Assembly: GCF_021412625.1 (NCBI RefSeq)
Contig: NZ_JAKCFI010000018.1
Location: forward strand, 1 to 64,000
Reading direction: 5' to 3'
DNA length: 64,000 bases
Source: Myxococcus stipitatus
Lineage (GTDB): Bacteria > Myxococcota > Myxococcia > Myxococcales > Myxococcaceae
This document shows positions 43,951 through 52,507 of the stretch, one piece after another; position 1 is the stretch's first letter; each line of letters opens with the position of its first letter. The notes below the pieces were generated by a model, which was not told where the DNA came from, did not search any database, and saw only the letters and a list, made by a program, of their open reading frames with translations. The translations under genes were made by a program, and so were the position numbers.

Positions 43951-45096
43951 ATGCGCACCGAAGCCGCCTTCGTCCCACAGCCCATGACGGGTGTCCCCGC
44001 CTCGCTGCTCCCCGTCGCGCCGGGCGGCGTGGAGGAGTGCTTCCTGCTGGATGGCGGGACGGAGGCGTACCCGCGCATGCTGGAGGCCATCGCCCGGGCG
44101 CGGGAGCACATCCACCTGGAGGTCTACACCTTCGAGCGCGAGGGCGTGGGCGCGCGCTTCCTGGACGCGCTGGTGGCGGCGGCGCGGCGGGGCGTGCGGG
44201 TGAAGGTGATGGTGGATGGCTGGGGCAGCGTCACCACCAGCCGCTACCTGACGCAGACGCTGCGGGCGGCCGGGGCCAAGGTGCGCGTGTTCAACCCGCT
44301 CACCTCCCTGTGCCTGGGGCGCTCCTGGCGCAACCACCGTAAAATCCTCCTGGTCGACGACGAGGTCGCGTTCCTGGGGGGCATCAACATCGGCGACGCG
44401 TACGCGGCGCACGGGGACGACCCGGGGTGGGCGGACCTGGCGCTGGAGCTGCGGGGCGACATCTGCCGGCAGCTGGGGGCGAAGCTGACGGCGGGCGCGT
44501 CCTTCCTGAGGTCCGGCCCGGTGAGCGTCTTCCTGTCCGGCCTGGGGGGCGGGCACAGGCTGCGCAAGCAGTACCTGGCCGCCATCGACGGAGCGAAGGA
44601 GGAGGTGCTGCTGGCGCACGCGTACTTCCTGCCGGACACCGGCTTCGTCCGGGCGCTGACGCGGGCCGCGCGCCGGGGCGTGAAGGTGGTGCTGCTGCTG
44701 GCCGGGCGCAGCGACGTCATCTTCGCGCGCGCGGCGACGATGCGCCTGTACGGCACGTTCCTGCGCGCGGGCGTCCACATCCACGAGTGGACGGCGTCCA
44801 CGCTGCACGCCAAGGCGGCGGTGGTGGACGGGCAGCACCTGCTGGTGGGCAGCTTCAACCTCGACCCGCTCTCGCTGGTGAACCTGGAGACGCTGGTGGA
44901 GGTGCGCGAGCCGGGCGTGGCGGCGCAGGCCGCGCTGTGGCTGGACAAGCACGTGGCGCAGGCGCGGCACGTGGTGCTGGACCAGTGCGCCCGCTCTCCG
45001 CTGCAGCGCTGGCTGCTGGACGTGGTGGGGCTGGCGGTGGCGCGCTTCGCGGAGCGCTTCGCCAGCTTCATCGGCCGGCGTCGCCAGCGGCGCTGA
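43951..45096 (+). CDS. Phospholipase D-type protein (cardiolipin synthase-like)
   Basis: The 381-residue protein has two HKD active-site motifs: NHRKILLVDDEVAFLGGIN near residue 128 and LHAKAAVVDGQHLLVGSFN near residue 286. This is the arrangement of bacterial cardiolipin synthases and related PLD enzymes. IHLEVYTFEREGVG and AHAYFLPDTGFVRAL are the usual strands before each motif. Unlike ClsA it lacks two N-terminal transmembrane helices, resembling ClsB/YbhO. The C-terminus is amphipathic and basic. It likely transfers phosphatidyl groups to make cardiolipin. It is followed after 123 bases by the Ppx/GppA gene. Confidence 0.9.
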   Translation: MRTEAAFVPQPMTGVPASLLPVAPGGVEECFLLDGGTEAYPRMLEAIARAREHIHLEVYTFEREGVGARFLDALVAAARRGVRVKVMVDGWGSVTTSRYLTQTLRAAGAKVRVFNPLTSLCLGRSWRNHRKILLVDDEVAFLGGINIGDAYAAHGDDPGWADLALELRGDICRQLGAKLTAGASFLRSGPVSVFLSGLGGGHRLRKQYLAAIDGAKEEVLLAHAYFLPDTGFVRALTRAARRGVKVVLLLAGRSDVIFARAATMRLYGTFLRAGVHIHEWTASTLHAKAAVVDGQHLLVGSFNLDPLSLVNLETLVEVREPGVAAQAALWLDKHVAQARHVVLDQCARSPLQRWLLDVVGLAVARFAERFASFIGRRRQRR

Positions 45097-45219
45097 AGCG
45101 GCGAAGCCCCGTCACCTTCCCGTCACCCGGCCGCCGGGCGGAGCCCCCGGCCGGTCGTCGACCCGTGACGGCCGTGCTGCGCGAGCGGGCGACGCGCTCT
45201 AGACTCCTCCCAGCCCTCC

Positions 45220-46737
45220 ATGCCCAGTCACCCCCTCCAGCCCGTACTCGCAGCCATCGACGTGGGGACCAACGCGGTTCGTCTGGAGCTCGCCCGGCCG
45301 GACGCCGACGGCGCGCTCGAGACGCTTCATCAGGAGCGCGACCCCATCCGCCCCGGCGAGGGCGTCTTCGCCACCGGGTCGATGCCGGAGGCCACGGCCC
45401 AGCGCCTGCTCTCCACCCTGCGCCGCTACGCCGCCCTCTGCCGCCGCCACAAGGCCCAGGTGCGCGCGGTGGCCACCAGCGCCCTGCGCGAGGCGCGCAA
45501 CAGCCCGGACATCGTCCGCCGCGTGCAGAAGGAGGCCGGGCTCAACCTGGAGGTCGTCAGCGGCAAGGAGGAGGCCCGCCTCATCTGCCTGGGCGTGCTG
45601 CACAGGAAGCCCCCCGGGGCGCGCTCGCTGCTCATCGACATTGGCGGCGGGAGCACGGAGGTGGCCACCGCCGTGGGCGAGAAGCCCGACAACCTGTGGA
45701 GCCTGGGGCTGGGTTCGGTGCGGCTCACGGAGGTCTTCGACGCCTCCCGCGTCGTGTCCAGCAAGCAGCTGCGCATCATGCGCAGCTTCGTGTCGGAGGT
45801 GCTGAGCAAGACGCTGCCGGAGAAGCTGCCCAACGTGCCCCGGGTGGCGCTCGGGTCGTCCGGCACCATCAACGCGGTGGTGTCGTTCGCCTCCAGCGAG
45901 AGCAGCGGCAACGCCACCGTGCGGCAGCTGACGCAGACGGTGGAGGCCCTGGCGGCGATGCCTCCGGACCGGCGGCGCAAGCGCTTCGACCCCCGGCGCG
46001 CCGACATCATCGTCTCCGGCGCCGTCATCCTGGAGGGCGTGGCGAAGTACCTGGGCGTGGAGTCCGTCAGCGTGGTCAACCGCGGCCTGCGCGACGGCAT
46101 CCTCGTGGACCTGCTGTACCGCCAGGACGCGCACCACCAGGACGACCACAGCCTCGCGGACGCCGCCATCGCCATGGGGCAGCGCTTCTACTTCGACGAG
46201 AAGCACGCGCGGCAGGTGGCCCGGCTGTCGCTGACGCTCTTCGACGACCTGGCGGCGCTGCACCAGCTGCCCCTGTCGGTGCGTCCGTACCTGGAGGTGG
46301 CCGCGCTGCTCCACGACATCGGCCACGCGGTCAACTACGAGCGCCACCACAAGCACACCTACTACCTGGTGCGCCACGCGGACCTGCCGGGCCTGGCCGA
46401 CCGAGAGCGGGAGCTGGTGGCGCGCATCGCCCGCTACCATCGGCGCAGCCCGCCGGAGCTGACCCACTCCGGCATGGCGGGGCTGACGCCCGGAGAGGCC
46501 CGCACCGTGCGCAAGCTCGCCACCCTGCTTCGCGTGGCCAATGCGCTCGACCACAGCCACCACCAGCCCATCAAGGGCTTCAAGGCCACGCGCTCGCGCG
46601 ACGGCGGCATCGCCCTGCACCTGCAGGCCCGCCAGCCCGTGGACCTGGAGCTGTGGAACGCCGAGCGCGAGCTGGCGAACTTCCGCCGCGTCTTCGGCAA
46701 GAAGCTCACCCTGCACCTGCATCAGACCGGCCGCTGA
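45220..46737 (+). CDS. Ppx/GppA exopolyphosphatase-family phosphatase with HD domain
   Basis: The 505-residue protein has an actin-like ASKHA N-terminal half: VLAAIDVGTNAVRLELA, RAVATSALREARN, SGKEEARLICLGV, LLIDIGGGSTEVA and GSSGTINAVVSF. The C-terminal half is HD-like (VAALLHDIGHAVNYERHHKH, VANALDHSHHQPIKG). It hydrolyses polyphosphate chains or pppGpp to ppGpp, linking it to stringent response and starvation, important for myxobacterial development. Full length and intact. No polyphosphate kinase gene is adjacent. The downstream intergenic space holds a three-arm inverted repeat. Confidence 0.93.
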   Translation: MPSHPLQPVLAAIDVGTNAVRLELARPDADGALETLHQERDPIRPGEGVFATGSMPEATAQRLLSTLRRYAALCRRHKAQVRAVATSALREARNSPDIVRRVQKEAGLNLEVVSGKEEARLICLGVLHRKPPGARSLLIDIGGGSTEVATAVGEKPDNLWSLGLGSVRLTEVFDASRVVSSKQLRIMRSFVSEVLSKTLPEKLPNVPRVALGSSGTINAVVSFASSESSGNATVRQLTQTVEALAAMPPDRRRKRFDPRRADIIVSGAVILEGVAKYLGVESVSVVNRGLRDGILVDLLYRQDAHHQDDHSLADAAIAMGQRFYFDEKHARQVARLSLTLFDDLAALHQLPLSVRPYLEVAALLHDIGHAVNYERHHKHTYYLVRHADLPGLADRERELVARIARYHRRSPPELTHSGMAGLTPGEARTVRKLATLLRVANALDHSHHQPIKGFKATRSRDGGIALHLQARQPVDLELWNAERELANFRRVFGKKLTLHLHQTGR

Positions 46738-46778
46738 AGGCGGGGCGCCCCACCACGGCCCCGGCGTGACGCCCGCTC

Positions 46779-46837
46779 CGCCTCGGGCATGTCGCCCCGG
46801 CGTGGTTCCCGAGGCGACTCCCGCTCGACGCCTCGGG
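46779..46837. repeat. Three-arm inverted repeat between convergent ppx and oxidoreductase genes
   Basis: CGCCTCGGG (46779-46787), CCCGAGGCG (46808-46816) and CGCCTCGGG (46829-46837) occur in order. The middle arm can pair perfectly with either outer arm, giving two mutually exclusive 9-base-pair hairpins. Both outer arms are followed by a near-identical GCAYGT. There are no T-runs. It may serve as a bidirectional transcript end. Confidence 0.6.
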
Positions 46838-46854
46838 CACGTGCCCACGGCGCG

Positions 46855-47889
46855 TCAGCTGTCCGCGACGTGCACCACGAGCTTGCCGAAGTTGCGGCCC
46901 TCGAGCATCCCCATGAGGGCCGTGGGGGCGTTCTCCAGCCCCTCGACCATGTCCTCGCGCAGCGTCACCTTGCCCCCGGCCACCCACTCGCCCATGTCGC
47001 GGCGGAAGGCGTCGAAGCGGTCGCCATAATGGTCGAGGATGACCATGCCCTGCACGCGGATGCGCTTCTCCAGCACGCTCTTCATGAGACTCGGCAGCAG
47101 GTTGGGCCCGGGCGGCGGCGTCCTGTCGTTGTAGTGGGCAATCAGGCCCACCACCGGCACGCGCGCGCCGACGTTGAGCAACGGCAGGACCGCCTCGAAG
47201 ACCTCTCCCCCCACGTTCTCGAAGTACACGTCGATGCCCTTCGGGCAGGCGGCGGCGAGCCGCTCGGCGAACCGGGGCTCCTTGCGGTCGAGGCAGACGT
47301 CGAAGCCGAGCTCCTCGACGGCGTGGCGGCACTTGTCGGCCCCACCCGCGATGCCCACCACCCGCGCGCCCCGGAGCCGGGCGAGCTGCCCCGCCACCGC
47401 GCCCACCGGGCCCGTCGCGGCGGCCACGACGACGGTCTCCCCCGCCGCGGGCTGGCCGATGTCGGCCATGGCGACGTAGGCGGTGAACCCGGGCATTCCG
47501 AGCACCCCCAGCGCCATTGACGGCCGCGCCATCTCCCCCAGTGGGAACAGCTCCTGCCCATCCGACAACGCATAGTCCTGCCAGCCCGCGCCGCCGAGCA
47601 CCAGGTCCCCCTCGCGCAAGCGCGGATGCCGGGAGGCGACGACGCGGCTCACCGTGCCGCCCACCATCGGCGCGCCCAGCGCCACCGAGGGCGCGTAGAC
47701 CGGCGGGACCTCGTTCATCACGTTGCGCATGTACGGGTCCAACGAGAGGTACAGCGTGCGCAACAACACCTGTCCCTCGCCCGGCTTGGGAATGGCGACC
47801 TCCTCCAGCCGGAAGTCCTGGGGCGTGGGGGCGCCTCGCGGGCGGGCGGCGAGGACGACACGTCGATTGACGGCATCACTTCGAGACAT
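46855..47889 (-). CDS. NADP-dependent oxidoreductase, MDR superfamily (CurA/LTB4-dehydrogenase-like)
   Basis: The 344-residue zinc-free medium-chain reductase starts VVLAARPRGAPTPQDF. The segment YLSLDPYMRNVMNE is characteristic of LTB4-dehydrogenase/curcumin-reductase relatives. The Rossmann motif is VVVAAATGPVGAVAGQLARL near residue 155, followed by GGADKCRHAVEELGFD and VYFENVGGEVFEAVLPLLN. It reduces the C=C bond of alpha,beta-unsaturated carbonyls with NADPH. It lies downstream of a NemR-like TetR gene in the same direction (148-base gap). Electrophile-induced expression for detoxification is a coherent inference. Confidence 0.9.
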   Translation of the reverse strand: MSRSDAVNRRVVLAARPRGAPTPQDFRLEEVAIPKPGEGQVLLRTLYLSLDPYMRNVMNEVPPVYAPSVALGAPMVGGTVSRVVASRHPRLREGDLVLGGAGWQDYALSDGQELFPLGEMARPSMALGVLGMPGFTAYVAMADIGQPAAGETVVVAAATGPVGAVAGQLARLRGARVVGIAGGADKCRHAVEELGFDVCLDRKEPRFAERLAAACPKGIDVYFENVGGEVFEAVLPLLNVGARVPVVGLIAHYNDRTPPPGPNLLPSLMKSVLEKRIRVQGMVILDHYGDRFDAFRRDMGEWVAGGKVTLREDMVEGLENAPTALMGMLEGRNFGKLVVHVADS

Positions 47890-48037
47890 GGGCGTGCTCC
47901 TGGGGTGTGGCGTGAGAAAGCAACGAGCGCGTCCGCGCGTGGACGCGCACGGACGCGGCGAGCGCCGTGGGCGCTGCCTCGGGGAGCCGCGTCGCCCGGG
48001 GAACGGGCGTGAGTGGATGGAGGGGGGGGCGCCCCCC

Positions 48038-48643
48038 TCAGGCGTCTGGCTTCAACCCGAGCAGCAACCGCGTGCCCGCCATGGCCGAGTCGAGCGGCGC
48101 GCGGTCGCGCTGGATGCGGGCCAGCAGGCCAGCCCCCAGCCAGCTCTGGTAGAGCGAGGCCGCGACCTCCTGCGCATCCGGGATGACCGGCCACGAGCCA
48201 TCCGCACCACCCGCCTCGAGACAGCGCGCCAGCCGCTCGATGGTGCCCCGGGTGCCCCGCTCCAACGCCGCGCGCATGCTCTCGGAGAGGTCACACACCT
48301 CCGCGCCGAGCTTGACGACGAGGCACCGGCCGCGCGCCGTGTCGTCGAGCTGCGATTCGCGCCAGTCGTCGAAATAGCCGAGCAGCCGCCGCGCCGCCGT
48401 GCCGGGCCGCGCCAACAGCGCGTCCATGCGCGCCAGGTAGCCCGTGAAGTAGTCCTCCAGCACCGCCTCGCCGAAGGCCTCCTTCGAGCCGAAGTAGTGA
48501 TAGAAAGAGCCCTTCGGCACTCCCGCCACCGCCAGGATTTCGGCCAGGCCGACGGCGGTGAACCCCCTGCTCGACAACAGCGGATGGGCCGCATCCAGGA
48601 TGTGCTGACGGACATCGGTGGACGCGGCGGCGGGAGCGCTCAT
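48038..48643 (-). CDS. TetR-family repressor, NemR-like
   Basis: The 201-residue protein has a TetR HTH: ILDAAHPLLSSRGFTAVGL, EILAVAGVPKGSFYHYFGSK with the typical KGSFYHYFxSK ending. The C-terminal ligand domain contains GRCLVVKLGAEVCDLSESMR, closely matching the NemR-type GCLVxxLxxEVxDLSExxR segment, including a Cys in the position of the NemR electrophile sensor region. It should repress its own operon, including the unsaturated-carbonyl reductase downstream. Two copies of a near-palindromic site lie just before its start. ATG 48643 is well placed. Confidence 0.9.
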   Translation of the reverse strand: MSAPAAASTDVRQHILDAAHPLLSSRGFTAVGLAEILAVAGVPKGSFYHYFGSKEAFGEAVLEDYFTGYLARMDALLARPGTAARRLLGYFDDWRESQLDDTARGRCLVVKLGAEVCDLSESMRAALERGTRGTIERLARCLEAGGADGSWPVIPDAQEVAASLYQSWLGAGLLARIQRDRAPLDSAMAGTRLLLGLKPDA

Positions 48644-48665
48644 GCCCTTCGAGTTAACGACCAGC

Positions 48666-48701
48666 AGACCGGTCGTCTACTCGAAATAGACCGGTCGTCT
48701 A
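48666..48701. promoter_or_regulatory. Tandem NemR-type operators before the TetR gene
   Basis: AGACCGGTCGTCTA occurs at 48666-48679 and again at 48688-48701, 22 bases apart, about two helical turns. Each is nearly palindromic (AGAC...GTCT) and close to the TAGACC/GGTCTA half-sites of NemR-type operators. The proximal copy starts 23 bases upstream of the ATG of the TetR gene, so binding would block transcription. Confidence 0.7.
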
Positions 48702-48875
48702 GTGCCTGTGCGCGGCATGGCCCGTCGTCCTGGTCGCTCAGCGGCAGGGAGGGCGCCGCGTTTTGCCCACCCCCTGGGGCATGCCCACGCTCCGGGCGAG
48801 GGGGCGTGTCGGGGTCGACGGCGGCCCTCCTCGTCCTCGCAACCCTAGCGGCCCCTGAAGGGGCGGGAGCGCGCG

Positions 48876-50096
48876 ATGAAGGCGGTCGTATTCCACGGGA
48901 TTGGAGACATCCGGCTGGAGGACGTGGCGGAGCCGCGCATCGAGCAACCGACGGACGCCATCGTCAAGCTGTCGGCCAGCGCCATCTGCGGCACGGACCT
49001 GCACATGATTCGCGGGACGATGCCGGGCATGAGGCCGGGCACCATCCTCGGGCACGAAGGCGTGGGCTACATCGAGGCGCTCGGGGACGACGTGCGCAAC
49101 TTCAACGTCGGAGACCACGTCGTCGTGCCCTCCAGCATCGCCTGCGGCAACTGCGTCTACTGTCGCGCCGGCTACCATGCGCAGTGCGACGTGGCCAACC
49201 CCAACGGCCCACGCGCGGGCACGGCCTTCTTCGGCGGCCCGGAGATGACGGGGCCCTTCCACGGCATGCAGGCGGAGAAGGTGCGCGTGCCGTTCGCGAA
49301 CGCGGGGCTGGTGCGGATTCCGGAGGGCGTCTCCGACGAGCAGGCCATCCTCGTCTCCGACATCTTCCCCACGGGCTACTTCGGCGCGGAGCTGGCGGAG
49401 ATCAAGCCCGGGGACACGGTGGCGGTGTTCGGCTGCGGCCCGGTGGGGCTGTTCGCCATCGTCAGCGCGAAGCTCTTCGGAGCGGGCCGCGTCTTCGCCA
49501 TCGACTGCCACGCGGACCGGCTGGAGCTGGCGCGCTCGCAGGGCGCGGAGGTCATCGACTTCGACGAGGAGAACCCCGTCGAGACGCTGCTGCGGCTGAC
49601 GAACGGCATCGGCGTGGACCGCGCCATCGACGCGGTGGGCGTGGACTCCATGCACGCGCACGCGGGCCCGGCGGCGAAGCAGGCCGCGCAGGAGAAGGCG
49701 GAGTTCAAGCGCGAGGTGAAGGAGGCCGCCCCGAAGACGAACCCCAAGGGCGACAACTGGGTGCCCGGCGACGCGCCCGCCCAGGCGCTGACGTGGGCGG
49801 TGGAGTCGCTGGCCAAGGCGGGCACGCTGTCCATCATCGGCGTCTATCCCCAGCAGGTGCGCACGTTCCCCATCGGCATGGCGATGAACAAGAACCTCAC
49901 GCTGAAGATGGGCAACTGCAACCACCGCAAGTACATCCCCAAGCTGCTGGAGCTGGTGCGCACCGGCGAGGTGGACCCCACGGCCATCCTGTCGCACGTG
50001 GAGCCCATGGGCAGCGCCATCGACGCCTACCGCCAGTTCGACCTGCGCAAGCCCGGCTGGGTGAAGGTGGAGCTGGAGCCCGCGCAGCTCCAGTGA
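48876..50096 (+). CDS. Zinc-dependent alcohol/formaldehyde dehydrogenase (MDR family)
   Basis: This 406-residue enzyme has catalytic zinc residues in AICGTDLHMIRG (Cys near residue 38) and GHEGVGYIEALG. The structural zinc loop is CGNCVYCRAGYHAQC near residues 89-103. The NAD-binding motif is VAVFGCGPVGLFAIVSA near residue 183. The long insert after IDAVGVDSMHAHAG and the length resemble glutathione-independent formaldehyde dehydrogenases. It oxidises small alcohols or aldehydes with NAD. It lies downstream of, and divergent from, the electrophile-responsive TetR operon, so shared induction through the two operators is possible but unproven. Confidence 0.9.
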   Translation: MKAVVFHGIGDIRLEDVAEPRIEQPTDAIVKLSASAICGTDLHMIRGTMPGMRPGTILGHEGVGYIEALGDDVRNFNVGDHVVVPSSIACGNCVYCRAGYHAQCDVANPNGPRAGTAFFGGPEMTGPFHGMQAEKVRVPFANAGLVRIPEGVSDEQAILVSDIFPTGYFGAELAEIKPGDTVAVFGCGPVGLFAIVSAKLFGAGRVFAIDCHADRLELARSQGAEVIDFDEENPVETLLRLTNGIGVDRAIDAVGVDSMHAHAGPAAKQAAQEKAEFKREVKEAAPKTNPKGDNWVPGDAPAQALTWAVESLAKAGTLSIIGVYPQQVRTFPIGMAMNKNLTLKMGNCNHRKYIPKLLELVRTGEVDPTAILSHVEPMGSAIDAYRQFDLRKPGWVKVELEPAQLQ

Positions 50097-50103
50097 GGAC
50101 GCC

Positions 50104-51129
50104 TCACGCGTCCAGCAGCAGGCACGAGTCACCGAACTCGTGCCCCAGGTAGCCGCGCGCCTCCGCGTGCGCGGCCACCTCCTTCAACAGGGACGCCGGC
50201 GCGAAGGCCTGGAGCAGCGCGAAGTGGCTGCTGCCCGGCGCGTGCAGGCCCGTCAGCAGGCCGTCGACGACGCGAGGGACGAAGCCCGGCCCCAACAGCA
50301 GGTCCGTCAGCGCCTCGCCCGCCACCAGCCGGCCGCCGTTCATCTCCGCGCGCCCCTCCAGCGCGCGCACCACCGTGGTGCCCACGGCCACCACCCGTCC
50401 CCCCACCGCGCGCGTCGCGTTCACCACCTCCACCGTGGACGCCGGGATGTCGGAGCGCTCCGGCCGGGGCAGCGCCGCGTCGAGCGCCGCGTCCCCCGTG
50501 GAGGACAGCCCCGCCGCGTGGGTGAGCGAGGCCAGCCGGACGCCCTGGCGCCGCAGGGCGAGCAGCAGGCTCCAGGTGAGCGGCAGCCCTGCGGACGGAG
50601 GCTCCACGGCCCAGGGCCTCCCGCCATAGCCCGTCTGCACGTGCCACAACGACAGCGGCGCCACCAGGTGCGCGTACTGCACCGGACGCCCGCCCTGGTA
50701 GAGCGAGGACCACAGCGCGGCCCCGGACTCGGAGAAGGCGACGCGCAGCAGGCGCGGCGACGGCGGCAGCACCTCCACCACCGCCACCGTCAGGCCGCCC
50801 ACCGTGAGGCGCGCGCCCACCGGCAGCGCGGGCGGGGGCGGCCGGTCCTCGGTGCGCTTGCGCCAGTCCCCCACGCCGAAGAGGACCGCCGTCCAGGTGT
50901 CGTCCGGCTCTCGCGCGACGAGGCGCAGCTCGATGCGCTCCCCCGCCTCCGTGCGCCCCGGCAGCGAGGCGGGCAGCGTGGCCGCGTCGTTGAGGACGAG
51001 CAGGTCTCCCGCGCGCAGCAGCGTGGGCAGGTCCGCCAGGCGGGCGTCGGCGTAGCGGCGGGCGCGAGGCTCCACGGCCAACAGGCGCCCCTCCTCCGGG
51101 TGGTCCGCGGGCCAGGTCGCGGGCTTCAT
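50104..51129 (-). CDS. QueA-like S-adenosylmethionine:tRNA ribosyltransferase-isomerase
   Basis: The 341-residue protein shows QueA order: LLRAGDLLVLNDAATLPASL, IELRLVAREP, VLFGVGDWRKRTED, VQYAHLV, WHVQTGYGGRPWAVEPPSAGLPLT, LTHAAGLSSTG and VVAVGTTVVRALEGRAE near residue 265. QueA transfers the ribose of SAM onto preQ1 in tRNA to form epoxyqueuosine. The standard E.coli-like motif RRLRVQL is absent and the protein is divergent, so a paralogue with a modified role is possible. Its ATG overlaps the stop of the upstream SDR gene (ATGA), giving a coupled pair. An intact QueF is 8 kb away. Confidence 0.85.
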   Translation of the reverse strand: MKPATWPADHPEEGRLLAVEPRARRYADARLADLPTLLRAGDLLVLNDAATLPASLPGRTEAGERIELRLVAREPDDTWTAVLFGVGDWRKRTEDRPPPPALPVGARLTVGGLTVAVVEVLPPSPRLLRVAFSESGAALWSSLYQGGRPVQYAHLVAPLSLWHVQTGYGGRPWAVEPPSAGLPLTWSLLLALRRQGVRLASLTHAAGLSSTGDAALDAALPRPERSDIPASTVEVVNATRAVGGRVVAVGTTVVRALEGRAEMNGGRLVAGEALTDLLLGPGFVPRVVDGLLTGLHAPGSSHFALLQAFAPASLLKEVAAHAEARGYLGHEFGDSCLLLDA

Positions 51130-51857
51130 GCGGCCTCCAGCTTCGCGGCTGCCACCCGCGCTCCGGAGGGCAGCGCGTCCGCGCCGTCCTCCAGCCACCG
51201 GAGGATTCGGGCCGCCACCGCGTCCGGCCGGGCCAGCGCGGCGTAGTCGGCGCCGGGCACCGCGTCCCGGTACATCCGCGTGTCCATCTCCCCCGGGTCC
51301 ACGGAGAGGAAGCGCACGCCGGTGCCCTCCAGCTCCGCGGCCCACAAGCGCGCCAGGTGGTCCAGCGCCCCCTTGCCCAGGCTGTACGCGCCCCAGCGCG
51401 GATAGGCGGACACCGCCGCGTCCGACGTGATGTGCAGCACCAGCCCGCCCTGCCCTCGCACCACCATGTTGCCGACCACGGCCTTGGACAGCCGGAACGG
51501 CCCCACCACGTTGACCTCCAGCGAGCGCTGGAGGTCCTCGCACGCCAGGTCCAGCAGCAGCGGCATGGGCGTGGGCCCCAGGGTGCTGGCGTTGTGGACC
51601 AGGACGTCCAGCGGCCCCACCAGCGACGTGGCCGCGCCCACCAGCGGGTAGACGTCCTCCTTCTCGCCGACGTCGTAGGCCAGCGCGTGCACCGGCAGGC
51701 CCTCGGCGCGCAGGGGTTCGACGGCGGCCTCCATCTCCCGGGCGTGGCGGGCCACGCCGACCACTCGCGCGCCGGCCCGGGCGAAGCGGACCATCAGCGC
51801 CTGGCCCAGGCCCCGGCTCGCGCCCGTCACCAGGACGGACCTTCCAACCAGTCTCAT
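51126..51857 (-). CDS. Short-chain dehydrogenase/reductase (SDR)
   Basis: The 243-residue Rossmann enzyme has VLVTGASRGLGQALM for NAD(P), VLVHNAS (NNAG-like), catalytic Ser in LHITSDAAVSAYP, and Tyr/Lys in YSLGKGALDHL near residue 160. VDPGEMDTRMYRD follows. Substrate unknown. It is translationally coupled to a QueA-like gene. That pairing is unusual and may mean a shared small-molecule or tRNA-related role. The ATG 51857 is preceded by GAGGAG. It diverges from an XRE-cupin regulator across a nested inverted repeat, which probably controls both directions. Confidence 0.9.
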   Translation of the reverse strand: MRLVGRSVLVTGASRGLGQALMVRFARAGARVVGVARHAREMEAAVEPLRAEGLPVHALAYDVGEKEDVYPLVGAATSLVGPLDVLVHNASTLGPTPMPLLLDLACEDLQRSLEVNVVGPFRLSKAVVGNMVVRGQGGLVLHITSDAAVSAYPRWGAYSLGKGALDHLARLWAAELEGTGVRFLSVDPGEMDTRMYRDAVPGADYAALARPDAVAARILRWLEDGADALPSGARVAAAKLEAA

Positions 51858-51901
51858 GAGCTTCTCCTCCTCGCGGGACAAGGTACGGAGGATGCGACGA
51901 G

Positions 51902-51942
51902 GGATTGGCATCGCGGCCATTGCCTTGGCAGATTGCCAATCC
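51902..51942. promoter_or_regulatory. Nested inverted repeats between the SDR and XRE-cupin genes
   Basis: GGATTGGCA (51902-51910) pairs with TGCCAATCC (51934-51942). Inside it TTGGCA-GAT-TGCCAA (51925-51939) is a second perfect palindrome sharing the right arm. The site ends at the XRE-cupin start codon and lies 45 bases from the SDR start, an ideal position for autoregulation and divergent control. Confidence 0.7.
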
Positions 51943-52500
51943 ATGAACGAAGAGGACCTGGCGGGGAGGCTCGCCCGCAACATCCGCACGCTGCGCGAGA
52001 CGCGGGGCGCCACGCAGGCGCAGCTCTCGAAGCTGGCCGGCGTCCCCCGCGCGACGTGGGCCAACCTGGAGTCGGGCACGGCGAACCCCACGCTGGCCGT
52101 GCTGCACCGGGTGGCCGGAGCGCTCCAGGTGTCGCTCGAGGAGCTGGTGGCCAGGCCCCGCGCCAGCGCGCGCCACTACCCGCGCGACAGCCTGACGACG
52201 CGCATGCGGGGCGCGGGCCAGCTGCGCAAGCTGCTGCCGGACCCGCTGCCCGGCATGGAGTTCGACCGGGTGGAGCTGCCGCCCGGCGTGCGCATCACCG
52301 GCGTGCCCCACACCCCCGGCACCCGCGAGTACCTCGCCTGTGAGTCCGGGGAGATGTCCCTGGTCGCCAGCGGCGAGCGCTTCGTCCTCAAGCCCGGCGA
52401 CGTCGTCGTCTTCCGGGGGGACCAGAAGCACTCCTACGAGAACCCCGGCGCGCGCACCGCGGTGGGCTACTCCGTCGTCCTGCTCGCGCCGCCGCTGTGA
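51943..52500 (+). CDS. XRE-family HTH regulator with cupin sensor domain
   Basis: The 185-residue protein has an N-terminal HTH_3 (LARNIRTLRETRGATQAQLS, GVPRATWANLESGTANPTLAVLHRVAGAL). A C-terminal cupin domain follows (EYLACESGEMSLVASGERFVLKPGDVVVFRGDQKHSYENPG). Such regulators bind a small ligand or metal in the cupin and repress adjacent transport or catabolic genes. The obvious target is the divergent SDR/QueA-like operon through the nested inverted repeat that abuts its own start. The ATG 51943 is immediately downstream of that site. It converges on the 2OG oxygenase gene. Confidence 0.9.
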   Translation: MNEEDLAGRLARNIRTLRETRGATQAQLSKLAGVPRATWANLESGTANPTLAVLHRVAGALQVSLEELVARPRASARHYPRDSLTTRMRGAGQLRKLLPDPLPGMEFDRVELPPGVRITGVPHTPGTREYLACESGEMSLVASGERFVLKPGDVVVFRGDQKHSYENPGARTAVGYSVVLLAPPL

Positions 52501-52507
52501 CGTCGGC

